In this document: positions 17,553-26,699 of the stretch, piece after piece
Numbering within the stretch: position 1 is the stretch's first letter
Layout of the letters: every line of letters begins with the position of its first letter
Origin: Virgifigura sp964551315
GTDB taxonomy: Bacteria; Pseudomonadota; Alphaproteobacteria; Dongiales; Dongiaceae
Length of the DNA: 64,000 nt
NCBI GenBank assembly: GCA_964551315.1
Contig: CAZKCM010000005.1
Span: 1 to 64,000 of the forward strand
Direction: 5' to 3'
Notes under the pieces: model-generated
What the model saw: only the letters and a program-made list of their open reading frames with translations
Databases searched by the model: none
What the model was told of the DNA's origin: nothing
Position numbers and translations under genes: made by a program

Positions 17553-17687
17553 ATGCTATGCCGCTTTCCCGGAGGCACGAAAGGGATGGTGGGTGTGGCT
17601 TACACGAGGCCCTATGACGATCCCATCTGCGTGAGGTCCGGCGAGACCGTCACGCCTGTCCCGGGCAAGGTCACACTGACACCGTAG
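17553..17687 (+). CDS. Small protein, 44 aa, SH3-like fragment
   Basis: A very good ribosome site (AAGGAGG, 17539-17545) lies 7 bases before an ATG that opens a 44-codon frame ending in TAG. The protein runs MLCRFPGGTKGMVGVAYTRP and continues YDDPICVRSGETVTPVPG. The YxDPIxVRSGE pattern recalls the first half of small bacterial SH3-like domains, so it may be a shortened copy of one. No function is known. A second ATG at 17548 in another frame encodes only 28 aa. Confidence 0.45.
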   Translation: MLCRFPGGTKGMVGVAYTRPYDDPICVRSGETVTPVPGKVTLTP

Positions 17688-17817
17688 GCTGGGCATGGTG
17701 CACGGGACCCGGCGGGAAATCCGGTCGGTCGGCCAGGGGCCTCACAGGAGGAACGGCGGACGCACGGGGCCGGATAAGGGCTGAACGCGGTGGTTCCGTA
17801 TGGACCGCTGGACCGCC

Positions 17818-18288
17818 TCACCACTGGCCGAAGCGGGCGAGGGACGCAGCGCCCTCGGCGGTGGCCCGGCAGCCGTTGCCCTGGTGGCGCCACCCCGTGA
17901 CGATCCTGTCCGCCGAGATCGTGAATCGGGTCTCGCACCGGTAATAGTGCTTCTCCAGAGGGACCTGGACCGGAACGCGGATCTCGGTCGTTTCCGAGTA
18001 GGTGTCGGAGTCGGTGCTGCCGGCCTTCGTGGCCTCGCCGGTCTTTTCGACCTTCACGGTCTCGTACCTCGTGTAGCCGCCGGTCGTATACTCCTCGACA
18101 TGGACAAATTCGACCACCTTGGCGCCGTCGGCCAGTTCGTACACCTTGTCCGGCACCCCCCAGGCCGCGATCAACTCGCCTTCCGGCGCCCCGACCCAGC
18201 TCCGCAGGCTTGCCTGGTAGTTCTCGACGGTGGCGCAGGCCGATAGACAAGCCAGCACCGGCAGAACCGCAACGATTCGGAAACGCAT
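17818..18288 (-). CDS. Hypothetical lipoprotein
   Basis: Protein of 156 aa with a lipoprotein signal peptide (MRFRIVAVLPVLACLSAC, lipobox LSAC with Cys18). The ATG at 18288 is chosen because it puts the signal peptide at the N-terminus. The mature part (SWVGAPEGELIAAWGVPDKVYELADG) resembles small outer-membrane lipoproteins of the SmpA/OmlA-like type, in which a GxPxxx(Y/E) turn precedes a beta sheet, but the match is loose. Convergent with the small gene at 17553. Function unknown. Confidence 0.7.
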   Translation of the reverse strand: MRFRIVAVLPVLACLSACATVENYQASLRSWVGAPEGELIAAWGVPDKVYELADGAKVVEFVHVEEYTTGGYTRYETVKVEKTGEATKAGSTDSDTYSETTEIRVPVQVPLEKHYYRCETRFTISADRIVTGWRHQGNGCRATAEGAASLARFGQW

Positions 18289-18625
18289 CCCCCTGCCCCA
18301 GAACAGTCCCGCCGGGAGAGCCCCGACGACACCGAGCATGACAGCGCAACCGATTGGTTAATGTCAATTACGAACATCAACTTTCGGGCGAAATCCCGCC
18401 AGGAGAACCCGTGCGGCCAGGCCAGGGCGCGGACAGAGGTCTTGCGAGAGGCTCAGATCGGTCCGGGGCGCTTCAACGGAGACGCTCTTCGCTCCATCCT
18501 GCTCTTCATTTGCCGGAACGACTGCGCGCCCCGGACGCTATTCTTATCTTGCATCGAGCCGGTCCCGGGCGCGGCGAGCGCGCCGTCGCGGGAGAGGAGC
18601 CCGTCGGCCACGACAAGGAGGCATC
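18289..18625 (+). other. Divergent intergenic region, no gene seen
   Basis: This stretch separates the minus-strand lipoprotein from the plus-strand zinc-ribbon protein. It should carry both promoters. I see no gene and no striking repeat in it; the AATTACGAACATCAACTTTC patch near 18365 is the AT-richest part. Confidence 0.4.
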
Positions 18626-19093
18626 ATGGAACCTCAGAAGGGCATATTCGTCTGCACCGAGTGCGGCAGCTTCGAAAGCGCCGGCGGATTTTCCCGGCCG
18701 CCATCGTCCGATGACCGTGGTCCTTGGTCGGGCGTTCGCGATGCGATTCGCTGCGCCCGCTGCGGCTACGGCATACCCGCGCATCTCGGCGAGCGCTGGG
18801 ACGGCATGACCATCGAACAGGCGAGGGAGACGTGGCTTCGGGTCTTTCGACCGACCGCTTTTCGCGGACCGGTTCCGCGGTCGCCGCTCGGGGCCGATCT
18901 GAACCGCGTCGTTGTCGTGAAGAGCACCATAGAGGAGCTGCGGCTGCGCGGGCGCGGATTGTATCGCGTCGTCAGGGAGATCGATTACCACCCATGCTAC
19001 AGATCGTTCGGCGGGGGGCGGCGCTATGATGATCTTGCGGAGCCTCTGGAGACCTACAGCTCCGAATATCTCTGCGATGGCGATCTGGCCTAG
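18626..19093 (+). CDS. Hypothetical zinc-ribbon protein
   Basis: Protein of 155 aa, preceded by AAGGAGG 6 bases before the ATG. It has two CxxC knuckles, VCTECG (about residues 9-14) and CARCGYGIPAHLG (about residues 43-55), which would bind one zinc ion. The rest (WDGMTIEQARETWLRVFRP; HPCYRSFGGGRRYDDLAEPL) matches nothing I recognise. No signal peptide or membrane segment, so probably cytosolic. Function unknown. Confidence 0.6.
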   Translation: MEPQKGIFVCTECGSFESAGGFSRPPSSDDRGPWSGVRDAIRCARCGYGIPAHLGERWDGMTIEQARETWLRVFRPTAFRGPVPRSPLGADLNRVVVVKSTIEELRLRGRGLYRVVREIDYHPCYRSFGGGRRYDDLAEPLETYSSEYLCDGDLA

Positions 19094-19360
19094 GACGGTC
19101 CGGCCGCACCCGGTTCGCCGATGTCGGGCGATCTGCGTGGGCCGTACGGCCTTCTCTCCACGCCAGCCTACGGCTGGTTGTCAAACTGCGCGCCAAACCC
19201 GGCTCGTCGGGGACGGTCGCGGAGGCCTCGCGCGCGATCCCGGATCGGAGTATGCTCCCCGAAATGGCGGGTCGCGGCTCACTCGTGACCGGCCGACCCA
19301 GTTGGGCGTCAGGCGCACGGGGAGAGACCGCGGCCCCCTCGAACCAGCGGTTCGGGAGGT

Positions 19361-20242
19361 ATGAACATGGCCATCGGAAACCCCATCCGGAATCCCATCG
19401 AGTGGGGGTGGGATCACCTCAGGAGCGCCAATCTCACCGCAGGCCGGGCGGCACGTGCGCTGCGTCGGCCCGAAACGGCCCGCGCCGCCCCGCGCCCGGC
19501 GGTCCGCCGGATCGCGGCCTCCGACCTCCGGGACGTCCTTGCCAAAGGTCTTGCCGATTTCGGGGCGTACCGGACCGACGTTCTTTTCCTTTGCCTCATC
19601 TATCCGGCTGCGGGTGTCGTCCTGGCCCGGCTCGTCGCCGGATACGACATGCTGCCGCTGCTGTTCCCTCTGGCGTCCGGCTTTGCGCTGATCGGGCCGG
19701 TCGCCGCGGTGGGGCTCTACGAGATGAGCCGGAGGCGAGAGCAGGGCAGGACCGTCACCTGGGCGGACGCCTTTGGCGTCGTCCGTTCGCCGGCCTTTCC
19801 GGCGATCGTGGCGCTGGGCCTGCTCTTGCTGGCGATCTTCCTGCTCTGGCTGGTCGCGGCCTATGCGATCTACGCGGCCACGCTCGGTCCGGAACCGCCG
19901 ATCTCGATCGGGGCGTTCTTCCGTGACGTGTTCACGCCACGTGCGGGCTGGACGATGATCGGCGTCGGCGTGGGGGTCGGCTTTCTCTTCGCCTTGCTGG
20001 TGCTGTCGATCAGCGTGGTGTCGTTTCCGCTGTTGCTCGACCGGAATGTAGGGCTGGTCACGGCGGTGCGGACTTCGGTCCGGGCGGTCGTCGAGAACCC
20101 GGGCCCCATGGCCCTCTGGGGACTGATTGTCGCCGGCGGTTTGGTGATCGGCATGGCGCCCGCGCTACTCGGCCTCATCGTCGTCATGCCCGTGCTCGGC
20201 CACGCCACCTGGCATCTGTATCGCAAGGTGGTGGCACCCTGA
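19361..20242 (+). CDS. DUF2189-family integral membrane protein
   Basis: Inner-membrane protein of 293 aa. A basic N-terminal region of about 55 residues is followed by IAASDLRDVLAKGLADFGAYRTDVLFLC, the start of the DUF2189 family. About six membrane segments follow (for example FLCLIYPAAGVVLARLVAG; AIVALGLLLLAIFLLWLVAAY; GLVIGMAPALLGLIVVMPVL) and the end is HATWHLYRKVV, also typical of the family, whose function is unknown. An ATG at 19367 is an alternative start. Monocistronic. Confidence 0.85.
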   Translation: MNMAIGNPIRNPIEWGWDHLRSANLTAGRAARALRRPETARAAPRPAVRRIAASDLRDVLAKGLADFGAYRTDVLFLCLIYPAAGVVLARLVAGYDMLPLLFPLASGFALIGPVAAVGLYEMSRRREQGRTVTWADAFGVVRSPAFPAIVALGLLLLAIFLLWLVAAYAIYAATLGPEPPISIGAFFRDVFTPRAGWTMIGVGVGVGFLFALLVLSISVVSFPLLLDRNVGLVTAVRTSVRAVVENPGPMALWGLIVAGGLVIGMAPALLGLIVVMPVLGHATWHLYRKVVAP

Positions 20243-20531
20243 TCCCACGGCCCGTCGCCCGGCTCGGCAGCGGCACGGACCGGCGGTCGCGGCGTTAGGG
20301 GTGGCGGTCATCGGCGGTGCGGCGGCCCCGCGGCGTCTGCTCGCCGGGCCGGGCTCTACTTTGGGCCTTTCGGCAAGGGTCTGCGCCGGCATTTCGATGG
20401 CACTTGAAAAGCCGAATCCTCCTACTTAGATCGGCAAGTGACCGATCACCCCGGACGAGGGCCGGTGCGGCGCCCATGGGGCCGTACTGCAATGCTATTG
20501 AGGGTATCGCTTCGCAAGGAGGGTATCGCTC

Positions 20532-20732
20532 ATGCCGCTATCGCACGTCATCGACATCGCGCGGCGATCCGCCGCGAATCACCGCACAAGGCCGGCCGTC
20601 GCGCTCGGCGGAAACGCTTGGCGCCGAATCGGCGCCTGGGTCCGCACGACGCGATCATGGCTCGCAGACCGGAAGAGCTGCGCCGGACCGGGCAGGGTTC
20701 CCCTCCCGTATCAACCGATTCCGTTGAGATGA
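20532..20732 (+). CDS. Small basic hypothetical protein
   Basis: A 66-aa frame with a strong ribosome site (AAGGAGGG, 20516-20523) 8 bases before the ATG. The product begins MPLSHVIDIARRSAANH, is rich in Arg and Trp and has no signal peptide. Its middle (WRRIGAWVRTTRSWLADRK) faintly recalls small DUF1127-type proteins, but the conserved C-terminal part of that family is not there. Immediately upstream a 12-base sequence is duplicated (20500-20530). It could be a real small protein or a decayed remnant. Confidence 0.35.
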   Translation: MPLSHVIDIARRSAANHRTRPAVALGGNAWRRIGAWVRTTRSWLADRKSCAGPGRVPLPYQPIPLR

Positions 20733-20969
20733 AGGCACTCGGTGCGTTCCCGATCTCTACGGGGCGCCGTCCGACGATCACCTGAAGACTGACTTCGGTG
20801 CCCGCGCCGGAGCCGGTGCCGAATCTTTGCGTCGATGCGGTCGAACGCCCGGCATCGCGACCGGGCGTCGGCGGGTCGGTCGAGTGATTCCGATCGGCGC
20901 GGGCGCCTCGCACGGCCCAATGCGGGCGCCGACGATCTTGCATGAAGAGGTAAAGGAGGTAACGAGACG

Positions 20970-22034
20970 ATGAGAATTGCCCAAGTTGCTCCCCTTGCCG
21001 AAGCCGTACCGCCGAAGCTCTATGGCGGCACCGAGCGCGTCGTCTCCTACCTTACCGAGGAACTTGTCTCCTTGGGTCATGATGTAACCCTCTTCGCGAG
21101 CGGCGATTCCGACACCTCTGCGGAACTCGTGCCGATCACGCCCCGGGCGCTGCGCCTCGATCCCTCCGTGCGCGACATGGTGGCCCCCCATATCGTTATG
21201 CTCGAAACGGTTTCGCGCCGTGCCCGCGAGTTCGACATCATCCACGTCCACATCGACCACCTGCACCTGCCGCTCTTCTCCTGGCGACGGCTGCCGTTCC
21301 TGACCACCTTGCACGGCCGGCTCGATCTGCCGGAGATCGTGCCCGTGTTCGAGGCCTATCCAGAGGCCCCGTTCGTTTCCATCTCGGGCGCCCAGCGCCG
21401 GCCGCTGCCCGCGGCGAACTGGATCGGAACGGTGTATCACGGCCTGCCGGACCACTTTCTCCGCTTCAACCCGCGGCCCCAGGGGTATCTCGCCTTCCTT
21501 GGCCGCATCTCCCCGGAGAAGGGGCCCGACCGCGCCATCCGGATCGCCGCCCGGGTCGGAATGCCGCTCAAGATCGCCGCGAAGGTCGATAATGCCGACC
21601 GCGCCTACCACGAGGCCGTGATCGAGCCGATGCTGCGCGACCACGCGGGACTGGTCGAGTTCATCGGCGAGATCGCGGAGCACGAGAAGGCGGAGTTCCT
21701 CGGCAACGCGGCCGCCCTGCTGTTCCCCATCGATTGGCCGGAGCCCTTCGGCTTGGTCATGATAGAGGCGATGGCCTGCGGTACGCCGGTGATCGCCTTC
21801 AACCGCGGCTCCGTCCCGGAGGTGCTCGAGAGGGGCGTCACCGGCTTCATCGTCGAGGACGAAGTCGGAGCGGCGACGGCCGTGCGGCGGCTGGACGACC
21901 TCGACCGGCACCGCATCCGTGCCGCGTTCGAGGGCCGCTTCACCGCCCGCCGGATGGCCGAGGACTACCTGGCCCTTTATGAGCGCGTCGCCACCGGCGC
22001 CGCGATTCCGTCTCTCGCCGTCGCGGCCGAATGA
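20970..22034 (+). CDS. Glycosyltransferase family 4 protein
   Basis: Cytosolic or membrane-associated GT-B glycosyltransferase of 354 aa. The N-terminal domain has PKLYGGTERVVSYLTEELVSLGHDV, and the donor-binding domain has YLAFLGRISPEKGPDRAIRIA (about residues 171-191) and the EX7E motif in EPFGLVMIEAMACGTPVIAF. A GGAGG ribosome site precedes the ATG. Such enzymes often act on polysaccharides or compatible-solute glycosides. It stands alone and ends at a strong stem-loop shared with the convergent LysR gene. Confidence 0.88.
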   Translation: MRIAQVAPLAEAVPPKLYGGTERVVSYLTEELVSLGHDVTLFASGDSDTSAELVPITPRALRLDPSVRDMVAPHIVMLETVSRRAREFDIIHVHIDHLHLPLFSWRRLPFLTTLHGRLDLPEIVPVFEAYPEAPFVSISGAQRRPLPAANWIGTVYHGLPDHFLRFNPRPQGYLAFLGRISPEKGPDRAIRIAARVGMPLKIAAKVDNADRAYHEAVIEPMLRDHAGLVEFIGEIAEHEKAEFLGNAAALLFPIDWPEPFGLVMIEAMACGTPVIAFNRGSVPEVLERGVTGFIVEDEVGAATAVRRLDDLDRHRIRAAFEGRFTARRMAEDYLALYERVATGAAIPSLAVAAE

Positions 22035-22045
22035 CGGCGGAAGAC

Positions 22046-22073
22046 GCGGGGATGGGGCGCTTCCCATCCCCGC
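22046..22073 (+). terminator. Stem-loop between convergent genes, probable bidirectional terminator
   Basis: Perfect 11-bp stem GCGGGGATGGG / CCCATCCCCGC with a 6-base loop, lying between the stop of the glycosyltransferase (22034) and the stop of the convergent LysR gene (22093). There is no T-run, so the terminator assignment rests on position and stem strength. Confidence 0.6.
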
Positions 22074-22092
22074 CGCGGCTCGGTCGGCTCCA

Positions 22093-23031
22093 TCACGGCG
22101 ACCGGGGCGCGTCGGGCCGGCCGAGCCGGGGTGCCGATCGACCGGCCCGCGAGCCCTCGGGCAGCATCGCGACGAACGCCTCCATCGCGCGGCTGCGGTA
22201 GCGTTCCCGGTGCCACAGGGCGTGAAACGGGCGCGAGGGAAACGGAAAGCGCAGGACGCGCAAAGAGCCTGAGCGAAGGCCCGCCTCGATCACCAGGCGC
22301 GAGATCGCGGTGGCGCCGGCGCCGTCTTCGACCGCCGCCCGGACGGCCTCGTTGGACGGCAGCTCGAGCACGACCCGAAGCCGGTCGACGCCGAGGCCGA
22401 ACGGTCGCAAGGCGGCGTCGAACTCCGCACGCGTGCCGGACCCCGGCTCGCGCAGGACCCAGTCGGTCTCGGGGAGGCGGTCCGGTTCGAGCCGGCGGAG
22501 CTTCGCCCAGGGATGATCGGCCCCGACGACGAGCGCGAGGGTGTCGCCGGCCAGCTCGCGGTCCGCGAGCGCCGGCTCGTCGACCGGACCCTCCACGAAG
22601 CCGAGATCGGCTGCGCCCTCGAGCACGGCGTCGGCCACTTGGCGCGTGTTGCCGATGACGAGCCGGATCGCGATCTCCGGATGGCGCCGGCGGTAGCGGT
22701 GAAGAAGCGGCGGGAGCCAGTAGTTGGCGATCGTCTGGCTGGCGTGAATGGCAAGCGAGCCGCGCTTCAGGCCGGCGTGCTCGACCAGGACGCGCTCGGC
22801 CGCGGCGGCCCGCGCCAGGACCGCCTTGGCCTCGCCGAGGAAAAGCCGGCCCGCCTCGGTCAGCTCGATTCGCCGCCCGACGCGATGGAACAGCGGCACG
22901 CCGTGGCGGGTTTCGAGGGCGGCCACGGCTGCGCTTGCCGCCGACTGCGTGAGCTTGAGCTGCCGGGCGGCGCGGGTCACGTGCAGCGCCTCCGCCACGG
23001 CCACGAAGATGCGCAGTTGTTCCAGGGTCAC
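22093..23031 (-). CDS. LysR-family transcriptional regulator
   Basis: Regulator of 312 aa. The winged helix-turn-helix is at residues 2-62 (TLEQLRIFVAVAEALHVTRA then ARQLKLTQSAASAAVAALE), followed by a LysR substrate-binding domain (ASQTIANYWLPPLLHRYRRRHP; LVVGADHPWAKL; WVLREPGSGTRAEFD). The GTG at 23031 is the only start that gives the normal family N-terminus. It is 98 bases downstream of the YeiH-type gene on the same strand. In E. coli the YeiE LysR regulator also neighbours yeiH, so it probably regulates that gene. Confidence 0.88.
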   Translation of the reverse strand: MTLEQLRIFVAVAEALHVTRAARQLKLTQSAASAAVAALETRHGVPLFHRVGRRIELTEAGRLFLGEAKAVLARAAAAERVLVEHAGLKRGSLAIHASQTIANYWLPPLLHRYRRRHPEIAIRLVIGNTRQVADAVLEGAADLGFVEGPVDEPALADRELAGDTLALVVGADHPWAKLRRLEPDRLPETDWVLREPGSGTRAEFDAALRPFGLGVDRLRVVLELPSNEAVRAAVEDGAGATAISRLVIEAGLRSGSLRVLRFPFPSRPFHALWHRERYRSRAMEAFVAMLPEGSRAGRSAPRLGRPDAPRSP

Positions 23032-23129
23032 GACAATCCGCTCCGGTTCCGTCCTTCGCGCAGAACGCCCCGGAGAATGACCCGATCGGCGGCGATGGTC
23101 GAGCGGTCGGTGGCGGCCTTGGCCGATGG

Positions 23130-24188
23130 TCAGAGAAGAGTTTTGATCAGCAACAGGCTGAACCCGGCGATGAAGAGCGACGATACGGCGCCGAGGACGA
23201 GCGGCCGCAGCCCCTTGCGCGCGAGCTTCCGGGCGTCCGTTCCCAGACCCATGGCGGCGAGCGCCATCGACAGAAGGAAGCCGTTTGCCGGCACGATCCA
23301 GGCCTTCGCTTCCGCCGGGACGACGTCGAAGCTGTTCGCTCCGACAACCGCGACGAAGCCGAAAACGAACCAGGGCACGGGCAGGCGCTCGGCCCGGCCT
23401 TGTGCTCCGCCCCGGCTCCCGGCCGTGAGAAGGGCGAGGGCCAGCACCACGGGGGCCAGCAGCATGACGCGCGCGAGCTTCGCGACCGTGCCGAGCTCGC
23501 CAGCCTCCTCGCCGCCCTGAAACGCGGCCGCCACGACCTGCGCGATCTCGTGGATCGAAGCGCCGGCCCACAGGCCGTATGCCTGCGCATCAAGGCCCAG
23601 TGCCGAGGGCAGCAGCGGGTACAGGAGCATGGCCGCGGAGCCGAAGACCGTGACGCAGGCGACCGCGTAGGCGACGTCCTCCTCCCGGGCGCGGGTGACC
23701 GTGTTCGTCGCGATGACCGCCGAGGCGCCGCAGATCGAGGTCCCGGCGGCGATGAGCTCGGCCAGCTTCCGCTCGACGCCGATCGCGCGCCCGACGGCCA
23801 GGGTCAACAGGAATGTCGCGACGAGCGTGGCGACGACGACCGCGAGGCCACCGGCGCCGACGGCGAGGATCTGCCCCAGCGTGAGCTGCAGCCCCAACAG
23901 CATGATCGCGAGGCGCAGGATGCGCCGCATGCTGAAGGCGACGCCGGGCTTCGCCGCGGCCGGCGTCCCGATCGCGTTCTGGAAAACCATACCGATGGCG
24001 ATCGCCAGGATGAGCGGGCTCAGCTGGTCTACGCCCGGCAGCAGGTGCAGCGCAAAGGCGCTTCCGGCGATCGCCGCGGTCAGGAGAATGCCGGGCCAAA
24101 GCTCGACCGCGGCGCTCCACCGAGGGCGGGCGCGTCTGGGCGTCGCAGGGGCAGCGGAATTGGAGGCGGCAAGGTCGGCCGGCGACAT
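23130..24188 (-). CDS. YeiH/UPF0324-family putative exporter
   Basis: Inner-membrane protein of 352 aa with about 10 hydrophobic segments. Typical family signatures are LSPLILAIAIGMVFQN, LRLAIMLLGLQLTLGQI, AGTSICGASAVIAT and WAGASIHEIAQVVAA. Members are annotated as putative sulfate or small-anion exporters, but direct evidence is thin. The ATG follows GAAGGA. A 17-base imperfect palindrome about 70 bases upstream and the LysR gene downstream suggest LysR control. Confidence 0.88.
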   Translation of the reverse strand: MSPADLAASNSAAPATPRRARPRWSAAVELWPGILLTAAIAGSAFALHLLPGVDQLSPLILAIAIGMVFQNAIGTPAAAKPGVAFSMRRILRLAIMLLGLQLTLGQILAVGAGGLAVVVATLVATFLLTLAVGRAIGVERKLAELIAAGTSICGASAVIATNTVTRAREEDVAYAVACVTVFGSAAMLLYPLLPSALGLDAQAYGLWAGASIHEIAQVVAAAFQGGEEAGELGTVAKLARVMLLAPVVLALALLTAGSRGGAQGRAERLPVPWFVFGFVAVVGANSFDVVPAEAKAWIVPANGFLLSMALAAMGLGTDARKLARKGLRPLVLGAVSSLFIAGFSLLLIKTLL

Positions 24189-24565
24189 CGGGCGGTCCTT
24201 CGCGGAACGTTCATTCGGATCTGACCGCCAGGAAGATGGGCAGGCCGAACCAATCGGTCCAACGAATTAGTTTGGTTGTATTGATAAGTTTTTTCGAACG
24301 ATTGGCGTCGACCCGGACGGTCGGGGCTGGGGCGAAGCGCGACGGGAGGCGCGGCGACAGATCCACGGGGCGAACCGCTTTCCCTTCGCCTGACGCCGTT
24401 CGACCCGTGGTCGGAGGGCCCGGCCGGTGGACGCTGAACGCCTGGCTGGAGGGCGGCGGACGGGTGAACCCGAGCCCGTCGCCGAGATGGCGGTGATCGT
24501 TCGGTATCGAATCGGCGCGTGAGGCGTGGACGGGTCTCGCGCCGGGCGGGCCCGTCGCCCGATCC
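24189..24565 (+). other. Intergenic region holding the YeiH promoter
   Basis: It lies between the YeiH start and the stop of the minus-strand MFS gene. The part next to YeiH (24245-24300) is AT-rich and carries the palindrome described separately. The rest has no recognisable gene. Confidence 0.45.
24259..24275 (+). promoter_or_regulatory. Candidate LysR operator upstream of the YeiH-type gene
   Basis: CCAACGAATTAGTTTGG is an imperfect palindrome (CCAA-N3-AATT-N3-TTGG) about 70 bases upstream of the YeiH start, in an AT-rich patch. Its position suits the recognition site of a LysR protein. Binding by the regulator at 22093-23031 is inference. Confidence 0.4.
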
Positions 24566-25837
24566 TTACTCCCCCGCGCCCGCCATCGGCTTGCCCGTCT
24601 GCTCCCGCCGCAGCGCCAGCCTGCCCCGCTCGGTGGCGAGGACGACGAGAAGGGCGAGCACGGCGAGCACCGTGAAGCCGATCATCAAGGGCCGCACCGT
24701 ACCGTCGAAGGCCTGCCCTACGAGCCATCCGAAGAAGGCGCCGGCGAAGGTCGTATAGGAGCCGACGAAGGACGACGCCATCCCGGCGATGTGGCCGAGG
24801 GGCTCCATGGCAAGCGCGTTGAAATTCGGGACGGCGAGCCCGAAGCAGAAGAAGGTCGCGGCGAGAAAGGCGCAGAAGGCCAGGATCGGCGGCTTCTCGG
24901 GGTAGCCGGCAAGGGCCGCAAGCCCGCAGATGACGACATAGGCGAAGAGCGCGGCGTGCGAGACGCGTCGCATGCCAAGGCGGCCGACCAGCCGCGCGTT
25001 CGTGAAGGCGGCGACCGCCTGCAGGGAGGCGACGGCGCCGAAGGCGAGCGGGAACAGCGCGCCCAAGCCGTAGACCTCGACGAAGATCTGCTGCGCGCTG
25101 CCGATATAGGCCATCAGATTGCCGAACAGGAAGCCGAGCGCGACGGTGTAGCCAAGGGTGCGGCGCGTCGTCAGGGTTGTGGCTGCGGCGCGGCCAAGCG
25201 CGTCGGCGGACAGCGGCAAGCGGTCGGTGGGCGCCCGGGTTTCGGGCAGGCGCAAGGCCGCCCAGAAGAGAATGAGCAGCGAGACGAGGGCGAGCCAGGC
25301 GAAGATCCAGTTCCAGGGTCCGAACTGCAGGATCACGCCGCCCATCGCCGGCGCCAGCATCGGCACCATGATGAAGACCATCATCACCAGCGACATGACG
25401 CGGGCCATGTCGCGCCCGCCGAAGCGGTCGCGCACGATGGCCGTGACCATGATGCGCGGTGCCGCGGCGCCGAATCCCTGCAGCACACGGCTCCACAGCA
25501 GGAAGTCGAACCCGGGCGCCGCGACGGCTCCCAGCGATCCGATCGCGGACAGGGCGAGGCCGAAGAAGAGGATCGGCTTTCGGCCGAACCGGTCGGAGAG
25601 CGGGCCGTAGAAGGGTTGACCGACCGCGAATCCGAGCAGATAGGCCGTGACAACGAGCTGCCGGTCGTTCGGCTCCATGACCGCGAAGGCCTCGGCGATG
25701 TTCGGCAGGGCCGGCAGCATGATGTCGATCGACAGCGCCGTCAGGGCCATCATCAGGGCCATGAGCGCGACGAACTCCGCAAACCGGATCCGGCCCGCGG
25801 CGGGTCTCTTGGAGGGTGTCTCGGGTGTGCGATTCAT
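24566..25837 (-). CDS. MFS drug/H+ antiporter, Bcr/CflA family
   Basis: Inner-membrane exporter of 423 aa with 12 membrane segments. Early signatures are DIMLPALPNIAEAF (segment 1), GFAVGQPFYGPLSDRFGRKP (loop 2-3, motif A) and LQGFGAAAPRIMVTAIVRD (motif B-like region), all typical of Bcr/CflA proteins that expel bicyclomycin, chloramphenicol or peptides. The ATG at 25837 is preferred over a TTG two codons upstream. It is 66 bases upstream of nothing co-directional except unrelated genes, so probably monocistronic. Confidence 0.88.
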   Translation of the reverse strand: MNRTPETPSKRPAAGRIRFAEFVALMALMMALTALSIDIMLPALPNIAEAFAVMEPNDRQLVVTAYLLGFAVGQPFYGPLSDRFGRKPILFFGLALSAIGSLGAVAAPGFDFLLWSRVLQGFGAAAPRIMVTAIVRDRFGGRDMARVMSLVMMVFIMVPMLAPAMGGVILQFGPWNWIFAWLALVSLLILFWAALRLPETRAPTDRLPLSADALGRAAATTLTTRRTLGYTVALGFLFGNLMAYIGSAQQIFVEVYGLGALFPLAFGAVASLQAVAAFTNARLVGRLGMRRVSHAALFAYVVICGLAALAGYPEKPPILAFCAFLAATFFCFGLAVPNFNALAMEPLGHIAGMASSFVGSYTTFAGAFFGWLVGQAFDGTVRPLMIGFTVLAVLALLVVLATERGRLALRREQTGKPMAGAGE

Positions 25838-25925
25838 GGACAAAGGTTCTAAGCGGTTCCCGCGGGACGCGCCACGGCAAAGCGGTCCGAAGAGGGGTGG
25901 TCAGAGCCGGAGGGCCGGCTGCCGG

Positions 25926-26699
25926 TCAGCCGGCGCGCCGGGCGACCTGAAGCGCCTCGGGCAGGATGCCTTCGAGCGCCTCGATGCGCGCCTCGGGAGC
26001 CGGGTGGGTCGAGAGGAAAGCGGGACCGCCCCCATCGGCAAGGCGGTCCATGTGCCTCCAGAGGTCGACGGCCGCGCGGGGATCGAAGCCGGCCTCCGCC
26101 ATCGTGAAGAGGCCGAGTCGATCCGCCTCCAACTCCTGGCGCCGGGAATAGGGCAGGACGAGCCCGAACTCGACCCCGATCCCGAGCAGTGCCGCGATCT
26201 CGTTGGCGTAGGCGACGTCGCCGAGCTCGAGGGCGGCGCCGACCAACCAAAGCCCGAGTTGCTTAAGAGCGGCGGCGCTCAGGCGCTCCTGGGCGTGTTC
26301 GGCCTGCTCGTGGCCAATCTCGTGGCCGACGACGGCGGCCAGCCGGTCCGGGAGGTCGGCCACGCGGAACATGCCTTCGAACACGCCGATCTTGCCGCCG
26401 GGCAGCACGAAAGCGTTCACCTGCGGCGAGGCGAAGACGACCATCTCCCAAGCCGCCGCGTCTTCGCCCGCCGCCCTCAAGAGCCGCCGCCCGACCTGGG
26501 AGAGGGTCTGCTGCAGCTCGCGATCGCCCGAGGCCGGGATCTCAGCGCGTAGACGCTCCCAGCTTTCGAGACCGAGCCGCCGGACCGTTTCGTCGGAAAC
26601 GAGCGGGATCGGGAAGCCGTCGCTTTCGTCGCACCCACCCGCAAGCGGCAGCGCACCGGCGCCGGCGAGCAGGCGGAGCAGCCCGCGCCGGCCGATCAC
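25926..26699 (-). CDS. M48-family metallopeptidase, lipoprotein
   Basis: Zinc peptidase of about 257 aa. HEIGH (residues 126-130) is the zinc-binding HExxH motif and ELEADRLG, about 60 residues later, supplies the third ligand. A twin-arginine-like lipoprotein leader (GRRGLLRLLAGAGALPLAGGC) points to export and lipid anchoring at Cys23. The GTG at 26699 fits this leader, but no clear ribosome site precedes it and a start further upstream (TTG at 26783) is possible. Relatives are periplasmic quality-control proteases (BepA/LoiP-like). Confidence 0.82.
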   Translation of the reverse strand: MIGRRGLLRLLAGAGALPLAGGCDESDGFPIPLVSDETVRRLGLESWERLRAEIPASGDRELQQTLSQVGRRLLRAAGEDAAAWEMVVFASPQVNAFVLPGGKIGVFEGMFRVADLPDRLAAVVGHEIGHEQAEHAQERLSAAALKQLGLWLVGAALELGDVAYANEIAALLGIGVEFGLVLPYSRRQELEADRLGLFTMAEAGFDPRAAVDLWRHMDRLADGGGPAFLSTHPAPEARIEALEGILPEALQVARRAG

